Positions 1 to 8,363 of a stretch of DNA of 64,000 nt are shown one piece after another. The notes under the pieces were generated by a model. The model had not been told where the DNA came from, ran no database searches, and saw only the letters and a program-made list of their open reading frames with translations. Location of the stretch: positions 43,867 to 107,866 of the forward strand of contig DASQNC010000049.1 of the NCBI GenBank assembly GCA_035645145.1, in the 5' to 3' direction. Source of the stretch: Azospirillaceae bacterium (GTDB lineage: Bacteria > Pseudomonadota > Alphaproteobacteria > Azospirillales > Azospirillaceae). Every line of letters begins with the position of its first letter. Position 1 is the stretch's first letter. The translations under genes and the position numbers were made by a program.

Positions 1-495
1 GAGGTCATCGGCCGGCGCATCGCCGTGCTGGGCGACAACCGGCACGCGATGGCGGAATCCCTCTTCATGCGCACCTATGCCGACCATGTGTCGCTGATCC
101 ATGCCTCCGGCCGGTTCGACATTGCCGACGATGAGCGGCACCGGATGGAGCGGAACGGCGTGGAAATCCTGGACGCGCCCTTGGCCGGGGTTGCCAACCA
201 GGAGGGGGGGATGGCCGTGCGGCTGGCCGACGGTACCGGGCGCACCTTCGATGCATTGTACTCCGCCCTGGGCACCCGTCCGCGGGCCGATCTAGCCGCG
301 CAGCTCGATGCCGCGACCAGCGACGACGGCCGCCTGGTCACCGATCTGCACCAGGAGACGTCGGTGTCCGGCCTCTATGCCGCAGGGGACATCGTGTCCG
401 GTCTGAATCAGATTTCGGTCGCCATGGGGCAGGCCGCGGTCGCGGCGACGGCGATTCACAACCGGTTGCGGACCCGCGACGGCCTGAGCCTGTGA
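1..495 (+). CDS. Thioredoxin-reductase-like FAD/NAD(P) oxidoreductase, C-terminal part (5' end cut)
   Basis: The frame is open from the first base, so the N-terminus lies outside the window. The visible 164 residues hold the end of an NAD(P)-binding Rossmann unit (IAVLGDN near the start) and the C-terminal FAD-binding signature of pyridine nucleotide-disulfide oxidoreductases, GLYAAGDIVSGLNQISVAMG, followed by the helix with alternating Ala residues that packs on the flavin. No CxxC redox pair is visible, so this is more likely a TrxB-like flavoprotein (ferredoxin/flavodoxin reductase or sulfide/disulfide reductase type) than a classical thioredoxin reductase. A genuine trxB is present elsewhere in the window at 30967-31980. 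A small zinc-motif protein follows 30 bases later on the same strand and may be cotranscribed. Confidence 0.85.
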   Translation, partial: EVIGRRIAVLGDNRHAMAESLFMRTYADHVSLIHASGRFDIADDERHRMERNGVEILDAPLAGVANQEGGMAVRLADGTGRTFDALYSALGTRPRADLAAQLDAATSDDGRLVTDLHQETSVSGLYAAGDIVSGLNQISVAMGQAAVAATAIHNRLRTRDGLSL

Positions 496-525
496 TGGGC
501 CGGACCCGCTTTCGACGGAGGGAAA

Positions 526-714
526 ATGAATAAGCCAACGCAATCCCAACAGGACCAGCCGGCCTCGAAGCCAGGCGATCAGGCCCCCGCCGGCACACCC
601 GGTACCGGCGAGGCACCCTGCCGGGACTGTGCCGGAACCGGACGGCGGGATGGCAGCCCATGCCCCACCTGCCGCGGGACCGGCGTGGTGACCGAGGGCA
701 TCGGCGGCGGGTAA
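526..714 (+). CDS. Small protein with one DnaJ-type zinc-finger unit
   Basis: A 62-residue protein preceded by a good ribosome binding site (GGAGGG, 4 bases before ATG). The N-terminal 30 residues are Gln/Pro/Ser rich and probably disordered. The C-terminal half carries two CxxCxGxG-type elements, CRDCAGTG and CPTCRGTG, separated by a short loop: one half of the zinc centre seen in DnaJ and in small DnaJ-zinc-finger-only proteins. It likely binds one Zn2+ through four cysteines. With no J domain it cannot be a DnaJ; a protein-binding or metal-binding accessory role is possible. It sits 30 bases after the flavoprotein gene and converges on the sugar kinase. The function is not known to me. Confidence 0.7.
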   Translation: MNKPTQSQQDQPASKPGDQAPAGTPGTGEAPCRDCAGTGRRDGSPCPTCRGTGVVTEGIGGG

Positions 715-772
715 GCCCGCATTGTTGATGGATCGGTGCGCACTCGTGGGCGCCCCGGTGGCCGGATGGGCT

Positions 773-1705
773 TTACGCTTCCAGTTCCGCCCGCCAGGGC
801 GGGTCGGCTCCCACGCGGCCGCAGGTCCGGGCCGCCACGTGGCTGGCGAAGCGCAGGCAGGTCTCCACCGTGTCCCGGTCGAGTTCAGCCAGCCGGGGCC
901 GATCCAGCACCCCGGCTTGGTACAACGCGCACAACAGGCCGCCCATGAAGGCGTCACCGGCACCGACCGTGTCGGCCACTGCCACCGGCACGGCGGGCAC
1001 ATGCAACTCCAGGCCGCGCCCGACCCGTCCGAAGTAGGCCGTGGCCCCTTCACCGCCGCGCGTCACCACCACCAGCGAGGCACCGGCCATCCGCCATGCA
1101 CGGGCCGTTGCTTCCGGTGTCTTGCCGGGATCGAGCCACGCCATGTCGGCCACGCTCGCCTTCACCACCTGCGCAGCGGCGACCAGCCGGGTTATGCGGC
1201 GGCGGTAGCCGGCCGGGTCCGCCACCAGGGCCGGCCGGACGTTCGGATCCAGGCTGAGGACGGTTTCCTGGGGCAGCGATAGCGCCAGACGCTCGTAGGC
1301 GGCCCCGGCCGGTTCCCGCGACAAGGCGGTGGCGCCGACGTGGAGAGCCTGAACCTCGGGGCCCGGGCGCGTGTCGCCGTCCCAGCTCCGGTCCGCGGCG
1401 CCGGCATCGTAGAAGGCATAGCGCGGTTCCTCCTCGCCCAGGCTGACGAAGGCGAGCGTCGTCGGCTGGCCCGAGCGGCTGACCAGGCTTGTGTCCACAT
1501 TCGAGGCCGCCAGCGCCGCCACGAGCTGGTCGCCGAACAGATCCGTGGAGATCCGGCCCAGGAACCCCGCGGGAGCGCCCAGCCGGCCGAGTGTCACCGC
1601 GATGTTGAAGGGTGATCCGCCCGGTTTCGGCAGGTAGGCCGGGGTTCCGTCCGGCGTGGTGGCCGGAAGGAAGTCGATCAGCGCTTCGCCGCCCGAAACA
1701 ATCAT
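773..1705 (-). CDS. PfkB-family carbohydrate kinase (fructokinase-like)
   Basis: A ribokinase/PfkB family sugar kinase of 310 residues that would phosphorylate a sugar with ATP in the cytoplasm. The start chosen is the ATG at 1705 (MIVSGGEALIDF), because family members begin with this beta strand and an AAAGGG Shine-Dalgarno lies upstream; the frame stays open to an ATG at 1828, which adds an uncharacteristic leader. Family marks are GGSPFNIAVTLGRLG near residue 30 (PfkB signature 1, substrate lid) and DTVGAGDAFMGG near residue 250 (signature 2), which includes the catalytic Asp and the anion hole. The overall look is that of fructokinases (EC 2.7.1.4), but substrate cannot be fixed from sequence. 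It converges on the zinc-motif gene and no sugar transporter is adjacent. Confidence 0.88.
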   Translation of the reverse strand: MIVSGGEALIDFLPATTPDGTPAYLPKPGGSPFNIAVTLGRLGAPAGFLGRISTDLFGDQLVAALAASNVDTSLVSRSGQPTTLAFVSLGEEEPRYAFYDAGAADRSWDGDTRPGPEVQALHVGATALSREPAGAAYERLALSLPQETVLSLDPNVRPALVADPAGYRRRITRLVAAAQVVKASVADMAWLDPGKTPEATARAWRMAGASLVVVTRGGEGATAYFGRVGRGLELHVPAVPVAVADTVGAGDAFMGGLLCALYQAGVLDRPRLAELDRDTVETCLRFASHVAARTCGRVGADPPWRAELEA

Positions 1706-2090
1706 GAATCCATGCCCTTTCAAGCCGTCGACAGGCATTGATGCCGCGGACAGGCGTCGGAGCGCCTCCGCCGGTGCGCAGGCCGTGGCCACGCAAATCC
1801 TCGTCCGATTTCCACCATTATAGGCCATGCGGAGCCAGCACGCCGCATCGAATGCGGCCCGCCGTCCCGGCCGTGTGGCAACGGACCGGCGTTGGACCTG
1901 TCGGCCTGCTCGGCAGGGCCCACCTCCGGCGGCAGCCCCATGTCTACGATACCGCCTTCGAATGCGGAATGGGCGTGTCGACCCTCCGCCAGAAGGTCAT
2001 CCGGGATCTTGGCGCGGAACGGGAGGCATCCGTTCCCGTTGCGGACACCAGGGGCGATCGGCGCCCGCATCGACTTCGGGACGAACCCAC
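1706..2090. other. Intergenic region between divergent genes
   Basis: This 385-base gap separates the start of the sugar kinase from the start of the coiled-coil protein. It must carry the promoters of both genes. Frames are open on both strands because of the high GC content, but none has a family resemblance. I see no convincing hairpin or operator. Confidence 0.5.
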
Positions 2091-3224
2091 ATGGCTTCCG
2101 ACGTCATCCGTGAAATCAAACGCCCTGTGCCGCTGGCCCTTGCGGCCCTTGCCTTGGTCGGCTGGATTCTCGCGATCTACGCCATCGCGGCCGGCGGTTC
2201 GGCACGCAGGTCGCTGGAGGCCCGGGTGCAGCAGGCGGAAGCGGGGCGCCAGACCGTTTCGGCTGAGCTGGAGCGCCTGCAACAGACGACCGGCACGTTG
2301 GCGGATGTCCAACAGCGCACGGAACAGGCGGGGCAGGCGTTGGCCGAGGTGCAGCAGCGTCTCGCCGCCGTGGAGCAGCAGCTTCCCACGGCGCAGCAGA
2401 ACCTCGCCGACCTCACCCGGCAGGTGGAGGAGCGTACACAGCGGCTGGCCGAATTGATGCCACAGGTCCAGGACGTCGAACAGCGCCTGACCGCGGGGCG
2501 GGACGAGTTGGCCCGCATCGAGCGGGACACCGCCGCACGCACCCTGGAGTTGGCGGATGTCGGGCGCCGGTTGGAGGGGCTCCGGACACAGGAGGCGCAG
2601 ACCCGCGACGACATGAGCCGCTTGACCGCGGAAGCCGCCGCCCGGTCGGCGGACTTGGCCCAGGTCGAACCGCGCGCCCAGCAGGCCCGTGCCGCCGAGG
2701 CCGAGATGCAGGCCCGACTGGTGGATATGCAATCCCAGGCCGACGAACTCACGAGTCGGCAGGAACAGGTCCGTGCGGAAACGGCGGCCCTCCGCCAGCA
2801 GGCCGAGGAGCTGGAACGGCGGGTGGCTGCGGCGCAAGCCATGCGCGACCAGTTGATGCCCCAATTGGCCGAGCTGCAGGAGAGAAACGAACAAGTGCAG
2901 ACGGCCTTGGACCGGGCGACGGCAGCGTTGGAGCAGGCAGCCGCGGAGTACCAGCAGATCCAGCAGGAGACGGCCGATGCCCAGGGGCAGTTGGCGGAAC
3001 TGACGGGAGTCGTGTCGGAGCGCAACGCCGAACTTGCGACCCTGGAAGGCCGCCTACAGGACGCCCGCCAGGAATTGGCCGGCGTTCAGGCCCGCTTGGC
3101 TGAGAGCCGCCAGGGGCTGGCGGAGGACGCGGCACAGCGCGCGACCTCGGGCGCGACCGGCGCACCCCCGCCTGCCGAGACCTCTCCGCCCGCAGCCGGG
3201 GCAGGGCAGGGGACGGGCGAATAG
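2091..3224 (+). CDS. Membrane-anchored long coiled-coil protein
   Basis: A 377-residue protein starting at the ATG at 2091 (MASDVIREIK). The open frame extends further upstream, but the composition there is unlike the protein. Residues about 13-34 form one hydrophobic membrane segment (PLALAALALVGWILAIYAIA). Almost all the rest, from about residue 40 to 350, is heptad-patterned, rich in Gln, Glu, Ala, Leu and Arg, and free of Pro and Gly, so it should form a long coiled coil. A short Pro/Ala/Gly tail ends the protein. The N-in topology would put the rod in the periplasm, or in the cytoplasm if inverted. Similar single-span coiled-coil proteins act in envelope organisation or as structural tethers, but no specific family is recognised. 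The gene stands alone on its strand. Confidence 0.75.
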   Translation: MASDVIREIKRPVPLALAALALVGWILAIYAIAAGGSARRSLEARVQQAEAGRQTVSAELERLQQTTGTLADVQQRTEQAGQALAEVQQRLAAVEQQLPTAQQNLADLTRQVEERTQRLAELMPQVQDVEQRLTAGRDELARIERDTAARTLELADVGRRLEGLRTQEAQTRDDMSRLTAEAAARSADLAQVEPRAQQARAAEAEMQARLVDMQSQADELTSRQEQVRAETAALRQQAEELERRVAAAQAMRDQLMPQLAELQERNEQVQTALDRATAALEQAAAEYQQIQQETADAQGQLAELTGVVSERNAELATLEGRLQDARQELAGVQARLAESRQGLAEDAAQRATSGATGAPPPAETSPPAAGAGQGTGE

Positions 3225-3285
3225 CGGCCGGAGGCCCTCGGATTTCGATTCCGGAATTGTGAGTGACGGCCGGCACGCGTCGCCA

Positions 3286-3396
3286 AGCGGCATTGCTTGC
3301 CGACATGAATGCCGGAACCTTGTCCCGGAGGACGTCGGATGCCGTCCGTCCCGTTCCGTCCGCCGCCGAGACCTGGGCGACGTTCCCGGCTGCGTT
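3286..3396 (-). pseudogene. Remnant of a chemoreceptor (MCP) C-terminus
   Basis: Directly after the stop of the Cache gene, the minus strand reads about 37 residues that match the extreme C-terminus of the intact chemoreceptor at 4059-5732: [20 protein letters not shown] then LRDKVPAFMSASNAA, compared with [21 protein letters not shown] and [15 protein letters not shown] in the intact gene. Twelve or so residues between the two blocks are deleted, there is no start codon, and the matching stop codon is lost, so this is a non-functional fragment. Its position suggests that a full receptor gene once followed the Cache gene, as it still does at 54403-56612. Confidence 0.75.
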
Positions 3397-3404
3397 CTGA
3401 AGCC

Positions 3405-3860
3405 TTATTTCCTGTAAAAGCCCGCTGCACAGAACCCGGCGCCGACCTTTTTGACAAAGGCGGATTTGGGTTCGATTTTCTTGTTGGTCGGGTTTGTCCA
3501 CCGATAGTGGATCCAGCCCTCGCCCTCGGACGCGGCAACCTGGATGGCCTCGGCAATGAGCTCCTTGCCGTCGGTATCCTTCAGGTTCTTCAGGTTGCGT
3601 CCAATCAGAGCGTTCTGATTGCCGTTGGCCCGCATGAGGCCGTCTGCGTCGGTGCAAAAAAGATAGAGGTCACGGTCCACGAAGGCGCCTTTGGTGTCGC
3701 TGAAATCCTTGTAGGCGATTTCCAGGCCGACCTTGTTGGCGTGCTCAGCCGCTTTCAGTACAAGGGCTTTCGCTTCTTCGGCGGTTCCGAATTCTTCGGC
3801 GGCGGCCGGGGCGGCGAGCAGGACGGAAAGGGCGACGGCCACCAGGGGGCGCGTAAACAT
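3405..3860 (-). CDS. Periplasmic single-Cache-domain protein
   Basis: A 151-residue secreted protein. Residues 1-21 are a Sec signal peptide (MFTRPLVAVALSVLLAAPAAA, cleavage after AAA). The mature part is one small Cache-type ligand-binding domain of the kind found free in the periplasm or fused to chemoreceptors (sCache_2-like): an N-terminal helix, then DRDLYLFCTD, GLMRANG, GRNL and the strand pair GWIHYRWTNP and KSAFVKKV. Two cysteines, in LFC and GFC near the C-terminus, are matched in the paralogue at 54403-54849 and could form a disulfide. It lies downstream of the chemoreceptor at 4059-5732 on the same strand, 198 bases away, with a perfect palindrome between, and just upstream of a receptor remnant. 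A role as a soluble sensor or ligand-presenting partner of the receptor is inferred. Confidence 0.85.
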   Translation of the reverse strand: MFTRPLVAVALSVLLAAPAAAEEFGTAEEAKALVLKAAEHANKVGLEIAYKDFSDTKGAFVDRDLYLFCTDADGLMRANGNQNALIGRNLKNLKDTDGKELIAEAIQVAASEGEGWIHYRWTNPTNKKIEPKSAFVKKVGAGFCAAGFYRK

Positions 3861-4030
3861 CGTTGGACCTCCGTGGAATTGGCTCCAGTCACTCGGAGCA
3901 GGTCACCGCACCACGGTGGCGGGCCGAATTTAATTTTGAATTAATCGGATATTCCATTCATTGCGCCGGCGGGGGCGGTTTCAAAGCACATCAATAAGGT
4001 TGGGCTTGTGGAGGGGACCCCTCTGGTGGA

Positions 4031-4056
4031 GGCGGGGCAAGCCGGCTTGCCCCGCC
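4031..4056 (-). terminator. Perfect 26-base palindrome after the chemoreceptor stop
   Basis: GGCGGGGCAAGCC (4031-4043) is followed at once by its exact inverse (4044-4056), two bases after the stop codon of the minus-strand chemoreceptor gene. It should fold into a strong GC stem in the transcript. There is no U tract, so it may end transcription weakly, protect the 3' end, or separate receptor from Cache expression. Confidence 0.55.
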
Positions 4057-4058
4057 GC

Positions 4059-5732
4059 TCAGGCCGCTTTGATCGCGGACAGGAAAGTCTGCACCTCGTC
4101 CCGCAGGACCGCGGACTGCCCGGCCAGCCGGTCGGTCGCCGACAGAACGTCGGACGCCGTGCGTCCCGTTTCGTCCGCTGCCGCCGACACCTGGGCGATG
4201 TTCCCGGCGACGTCCTGCGTGCCGGTGGCCGCCTGCTGCACGCTGCGCGAGATCTCGTGCGTCGCCGCCGACTGCTCCTCCACCGCCGCGGCAATGGTGG
4301 TGGCGATCTGGCTGATCTCGCGGATCGTCGAGACGATGCCGGCGATCGCGGTCGTCGTCGCCTTGCTGGCCGACTGGATCCCGGCGATCTGGGCCGAAAT
4401 CTCCTCGGTGGCCTTGGCGGTCTGGTTGGCCAAGCTCTTCACCTCGGAGGCAACCACCGCGAAACCCTTGCCGGCCTCGCCGGCGCGCGCCGCCTCGATC
4501 GTCGCGTTCAGCGCCAGAAGATTGGTCTGGGCGGCGATGGACTGGATCAGCGCCACCACCTCGCCGATACGATCGGCCGCTGCGGCGAGACCCCGCACGG
4601 TGGCGTTGGTGGCATCGGCCTGGCCCACCGCCTCATGCGCCACCGCGGTGGCCTGGGCGGTCTGCTTGCCGATCTCCGCGACCGACGCGGACAGCTCCTC
4701 GGCGGCTGCGGCCACCGTTTGCACGCTGCTGGTCGCCTCCTCCGAGGCGGCCGCCACCGCAGTGGCCTGCCGGTTGGTCTGCTCGGCGGTTGCGGCCAAG
4801 CCCTGGGCCCCGCCACGCACTTCGCCCGCGGTCGAGGCAATCGCCCTGGAAACCCCTTCCATTTCCCGAACGAACGCGGATGCGAGCGCCGCCGACCGTT
4901 CACGGCGCCGGTCCTCCTCGGCGCGGGCGGCTTCACGTTCCGCCGTCATCCGCCGGTTTGCCGCCGCATTTTCCTTGAAGACCAGCAGCGCCCGCGCAAC
5001 CCGGCCCACCTCGTCCCTGCGGTCGGCCCCGGGCACTTCGATGTCGAGCTCGCCTTTGGCCAGGCGCTGCGTCGCCGCCGCAACCGCCTCCAGCGGGCGC
5101 GTGACGCCGCGGACCACCGTCGCCAGGGCGAACAAGGCAATCGCAAGACCGGATGCGAATGTTCCGGCGAGAAGCCGGACGGAGGTGTGGTAGGCGGTCT
5201 CGGCGCGGTCGTATTCCTGCCGGGCGACTTCGAGTTGGAGGTCCACCAGATGCCCGACCGCCTCGGTGAAGGGATCGACGGCGGGATAAAGTTCGGAGGA
5301 GGCGAACCGGTCCAGAGCGGGCGGGTCCTTGGCATCCAGAATGCGCAGCAGTGCCTGCGACGCGGCATCGGCGCCTGCCGCCAGCCGCTTCGCCTGCTCC
5401 GCCAGCGCGCGCTCGTTCGCGTCCATTTTGGTCGCCTCGTAGGCCGCCCAGCGTGTCCGGATCTCGCCACGGGCCGCCTCGACCGCGCGGCGGCCCTCCT
5501 CCCAGGAAAGGCCACCCGAGCGGACTTTGTGCGACGCGTCCACAATGTTCACGGCGTACATGTCGGAGACGACCTTGAGATCCCTCAAAGGGACGACACG
5601 GTCCTCGTAGACGGTGCGGAGCCCGGCATTCGACGAACCAAGGCTCGTCCATCCGACAATGGCCGACAGCATAAGGGCCGCACTGAGCCCCGCCAGTGCC
5701 GCAATTAGACGCGCCTTGATTGTGGTAATCAT
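4059..5732 (-). CDS. Methyl-accepting chemotaxis protein
   Basis: A 557-residue transmembrane chemoreceptor. The first membrane helix is about residues 8-28, followed by a periplasmic helical domain of about 155 residues (four-helix-bundle type, rich in Ala and charged residues), a second membrane helix about 188-210 ([20 protein letters not shown]), a HAMP linker about 211-262 and a long cytoplasmic signalling hairpin. The hairpin tip that docks CheA/CheW is present ([20 protein letters not shown]). No C-terminal CheR-binding pentapeptide is seen; the protein ends FLSAIKAA. The start has a strong ribosome site (AGGAGT, 9 bases upstream). No other che genes are nearby, so it must feed a pathway encoded elsewhere. 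The neighbouring soluble Cache gene suggests a shared signal; the ligand is unknown. Confidence 0.95.
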   Translation of the reverse strand: MITTIKARLIAALAGLSAALMLSAIVGWTSLGSSNAGLRTVYEDRVVPLRDLKVVSDMYAVNIVDASHKVRSGGLSWEEGRRAVEAARGEIRTRWAAYEATKMDANERALAEQAKRLAAGADAASQALLRILDAKDPPALDRFASSELYPAVDPFTEAVGHLVDLQLEVARQEYDRAETAYHTSVRLLAGTFASGLAIALFALATVVRGVTRPLEAVAAATQRLAKGELDIEVPGADRRDEVGRVARALLVFKENAAANRRMTAEREAARAEEDRRRERSAALASAFVREMEGVSRAIASTAGEVRGGAQGLAATAEQTNRQATAVAAASEEATSSVQTVAAAAEELSASVAEIGKQTAQATAVAHEAVGQADATNATVRGLAAAADRIGEVVALIQSIAAQTNLLALNATIEAARAGEAGKGFAVVASEVKSLANQTAKATEEISAQIAGIQSASKATTTAIAGIVSTIREISQIATTIAAAVEEQSAATHEISRSVQQAATGTQDVAGNIAQVSAAADETGRTASDVLSATDRLAGQSAVLRDEVQTFLSAIKAA

Positions 5733-6080
5733 ATTTGCGACTCCTGGGGGTTGTTCTTTCTAACTTCTAAAGTCTCGTGTGGATGGGCGCGGCCCATTGA
5801 TGAAGTGGAAAGTGCTGGCGGAGCGGTTGGTGGATTGCTTGGCCATTCTCTGGGTGGGCTGGAATCACCGTTACTGGTACGTATTCCAATGTAATGGATT
5901 AATGATTAATGGTGGCGCGATCCGGACGCGCTCATGTCCGGTCCCGGCAGCGCGAAACGGATTTGCGTGTCCGCCTTCGCGCACCCGGGTGGACGGAAAC
6001 CTTTGGCCGCCCGGTCCAGCTTCGCAGCCGTCCGCAACCGCCCCGCTCGGGGGCGGTTGCGCCCTATCCGCTTGTCTGTC
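5733..6080. other. Intergenic region upstream of the chemoreceptor
   Basis: About 350 bases with no convincing gene. It contains the chemoreceptor ribosome site and presumably its promoter, and an AT-richer patch around 5890-5915 with repeated TTAATG/TAATGG strings. The frames open across it continue into neighbouring genes in the wrong reading frame. Confidence 0.5.
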
Positions 6081-6416
6081 CTAGCAGAGCCGTGCGCCGT
6101 TGGGGGCCGGGCGCTCCGGGGTTGCCAACACCACGGCACCGTCGGCGTCGTGGAAGCCCAGGACCAGCACTTCGCTCATGAACTTGCCGATCTGCTTCGG
6201 TGGGAAGTTCACGACGGCCATGACCTGCCGGCCCAGCAGGCCTTCGGGCGTGTAGTGGACGGTGATCTGGGCCGAGCTGCGCTTCACGCCGATCTCCGGT
6301 CCGAAGTCCACCTGGAGCTTGTAGGCCGGGCGCCGTGCGTCCGGATAGGGCTCGACTTCGACGATCGTGCCCAGGCGGATGTCGACCTTCATGAAGTCGT
6401 CGAAGCCGATCGTCAT
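6081..6416 (-). CDS. csaA: CsaA-like tRNA-binding-domain protein
   Basis: A 111-residue protein, the usual length of CsaA. It consists of one EMAP/Trbp111-type OB-fold: [20 protein letters not shown] at the start, [20 protein letters not shown] in the middle, the [15 protein letters not shown] strand-helix and a C-terminal strand ending NGARLC. In the family this fold forms a homodimer that binds tRNA and, in Bacillus, exported pre-proteins, so the cell role is either an RNA-binding or a secretion chaperone function in the cytoplasm. The start at 6416 has AAAGGA nearby. It is divergent from the EAL gene, with 207 bases between the two starts. Confidence 0.85.
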   Translation of the reverse strand: MTIGFDDFMKVDIRLGTIVEVEPYPDARRPAYKLQVDFGPEIGVKRSSAQITVHYTPEGLLGRQVMAVVNFPPKQIGKFMSEVLVLGFHDADGAVVLATPERPAPNGARLC

Positions 6417-6623
6417 GGCAGCGTCCTTTCGATATTTGGCCGAGCCCGGCCTCGTGCGCTGTCCCGGGTGCCGCCTGTACGTGTGGTGGCCGCCGGTTCC
6501 GCACGTTTGCACGGCATTTCCGTGATCTTTTTGGAAAAATGCAACAAATCCCGGCCGGCGCGAATTGTACCGGGCGATAGTCGTTTGTGTGGGACGGATG
6601 TTCCGCCCCGGAGCCGCGCCAGC

Positions 6624-7472
6624 ATGAGTATCATCCTCAAACCCCCCGCACCCGATCCGATGGCCGAGGGGGCCTCCGACTCTGCGCCCCGCGACCGGTT
6701 GCTCGACCCGGTCGCCCTGCGCCGGGCCATCGACGCGGGACGTGTCGAGGTTCTGTACCAACCCATCGTGACCGTCGCCACCCGCGAGGTCGCCGGGTTC
6801 GAAGCACTGGCCCGCCTGCGGGGCGAGGACGGGGGGCTGATACCGCCGGACCGCTTCATTCCATTGGCCGAGGAAACGGGTCTCATTGTTCCGCTCGGCG
6901 AAGCGGTTCTACGGGTCGCCTGCGCGCAGGCGGCGGCGTGGGCAAAGGCGCGCCTTCCCGTGCAGACGGTCTCGGTGAACCTCTCGGCCAAGCAGGCCGA
7001 CGACCCGGCCTTGCGCCGCCGCGTGCATGCCGCGCTGAAGGATGCCGGCTTGCCCGCCCACCGTCTGGTTCTGGAGTTGACCGAAACGACACTTTTCGGC
7101 GGCCCCCATGATGCCACCCGCACCGTCACGACCCTGGCGGGGGACGGCGTGCGCATCGTGCTTGACGATTTCGGGACGGGGTGGAGTTCGCTCGCCTATC
7201 TGGCGCGGTTCCCGATCTCCGCGTTGAAGATCGACCGCAGCTTCGTGCAGCGCATGGTGGAGGACCCCAGGCGTTGCGGGGCCATTGTGCAGGCCATCGT
7301 CGGACTTGCCCATACCCTGGGCCTGGAGTCCGTTGCCGAAGGGGTGGAGACCGAGGCACAGCGTCTGTTCCTCCAAGCCTACCGGTGCGACCGGATGCAG
7401 GGCTACCTGATCGCCCGGCCGCTGCGGGCGGCCGACGCCACACGCATGTTGGAGAACGCCGCGTCCGGGTGA
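6624..7472 (+). CDS. EAL-domain cyclic-di-GMP phosphodiesterase
   Basis: A 282-residue stand-alone EAL protein predicted to hydrolyse cyclic di-GMP to pGpG and so favour motility over biofilm. The start is the ATG at 6624; the open frame upstream has no family content. Every residue usually needed for activity is visible: E of the EAL motif (residues 60-62), N119 in SVNLSAK, E151 in ELTET, the metal-binding pair D181-D182 in [11 protein letters not shown]202 in KIDRSF and E239/E242 in AEGVET, plus QG at 259-260. No PAS, GGDEF, membrane or receiver domain is attached. The first 25 residues are variable and may be a short regulatory tail. It is transcribed alone or with the hydrolase 85 bases downstream. 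Confidence 0.93.
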   Translation: MSIILKPPAPDPMAEGASDSAPRDRLLDPVALRRAIDAGRVEVLYQPIVTVATREVAGFEALARLRGEDGGLIPPDRFIPLAEETGLIVPLGEAVLRVACAQAAAWAKARLPVQTVSVNLSAKQADDPALRRRVHAALKDAGLPAHRLVLELTETTLFGGPHDATRTVTTLAGDGVRIVLDDFGTGWSSLAYLARFPISALKIDRSFVQRMVEDPRRCGAIVQAIVGLAHTLGLESVAEGVETEAQRLFLQAYRCDRMQGYLIARPLRAADATRMLENAASG

Positions 7473-7557
7473 GCCCCGGAGGTCATCTGCGTCTTGCCAA
7501 GCCGCGCCTGCCGCATGAGCATGGCGGCCTTCGAGGGCCGGCAAGGCGGGGGCGGCA

Positions 7558-8235
7558 ATGGGAGCCATGGTCGATTTGCAGGCTGCGGACGGACACGGGC
7601 TGTCCGCTTACCGGGCCGATCCCGCGGGTCGTGCGCGCGGTGGTGTCGTCATTATCCAGGAGATTTTCGGGGTCAACCGGCACATCCGTGGCGTCTGCGA
7701 CGACTACGCGCGCGAGGGTTATGTGGCCGTGGCACCCGCCCTGTTCGATCGGCGACGGCGCGGGCTGGAACTCGGCTACACCAGCGAGGAGATCCCCGAA
7801 GGCCGCGAGGTCGCCTATTCCATTCCCTTGGAGAAGGCGTTGCTGGATGTGGATGCGGCGATAACGGCGGTGCGGGCGGCGGCCGGGACCGCCGCGGTGG
7901 TGGGGTACTGCTGGGGTGGCCTGCTGGCTTGGCTTTCGGCCACGCGGCTCCAGCCGGATGTGGCGGTCGGTTATTATGGCGGCCGGATCGCGCAGTATGC
8001 GGCCGAGCCGCGGCGCTGCCCGGTCATGCTGCACTTCGGCGAGACCGACCACGCCATTCCGATGGACGATGTGCGGCGCATCCGCGAACTGGCGCCCGAT
8101 GTCCTCGTCCACACCTATCCGGCGGGTCACGGCTTCAACTGTCCGGAGCGGTCCAGTTGGGACCCGGCCTGTGCCGACACGGCACGGAAGCGGACCCTGG
8201 CGTTTCTCGACGCCCATGCGGCCAGTGAAGGATGA
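7558..8235 (+). CDS. Dienelactone hydrolase family protein
   Basis: A 225-residue alpha/beta hydrolase of the dienelactone hydrolase family. The catalytic triad is complete: Cys118 in GYCWGG, Asp164 in GETDHAIP and His191 in PAGHGFN. Glu35 in IIQEIFGVN is the residue that primes the cysteine in carboxymethylenebutenolidase. Such enzymes open lactone rings in chloroaromatic degradation (EC 3.1.1.45), but most chromosomal members have unknown natural substrates and no catechol-pathway genes are nearby. The protein has no signal peptide and should be cytoplasmic. Two start codons are nine bases apart (7558 and 7567); the first is used here. Confidence 0.92.
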   Translation: MGAMVDLQAADGHGLSAYRADPAGRARGGVVIIQEIFGVNRHIRGVCDDYAREGYVAVAPALFDRRRRGLELGYTSEEIPEGREVAYSIPLEKALLDVDAAITAVRAAAGTAAVVGYCWGGLLAWLSATRLQPDVAVGYYGGRIAQYAAEPRRCPVMLHFGETDHAIPMDDVRRIRELAPDVLVHTYPAGHGFNCPERSSWDPACADTARKRTLAFLDAHAASEG

Positions 8236-8363
8236 GCCGCATCCCGCGGCGCCGTCCGGCACATGCGTGGACGGCCTGCCAGCGTTGTGATTTGCGCGGC
8301 TTGTGATTCGAATGTTTGTGGTCCAAGCCATTCCGGTTTGAACGTTCCTCAAGGGAGGGGACC

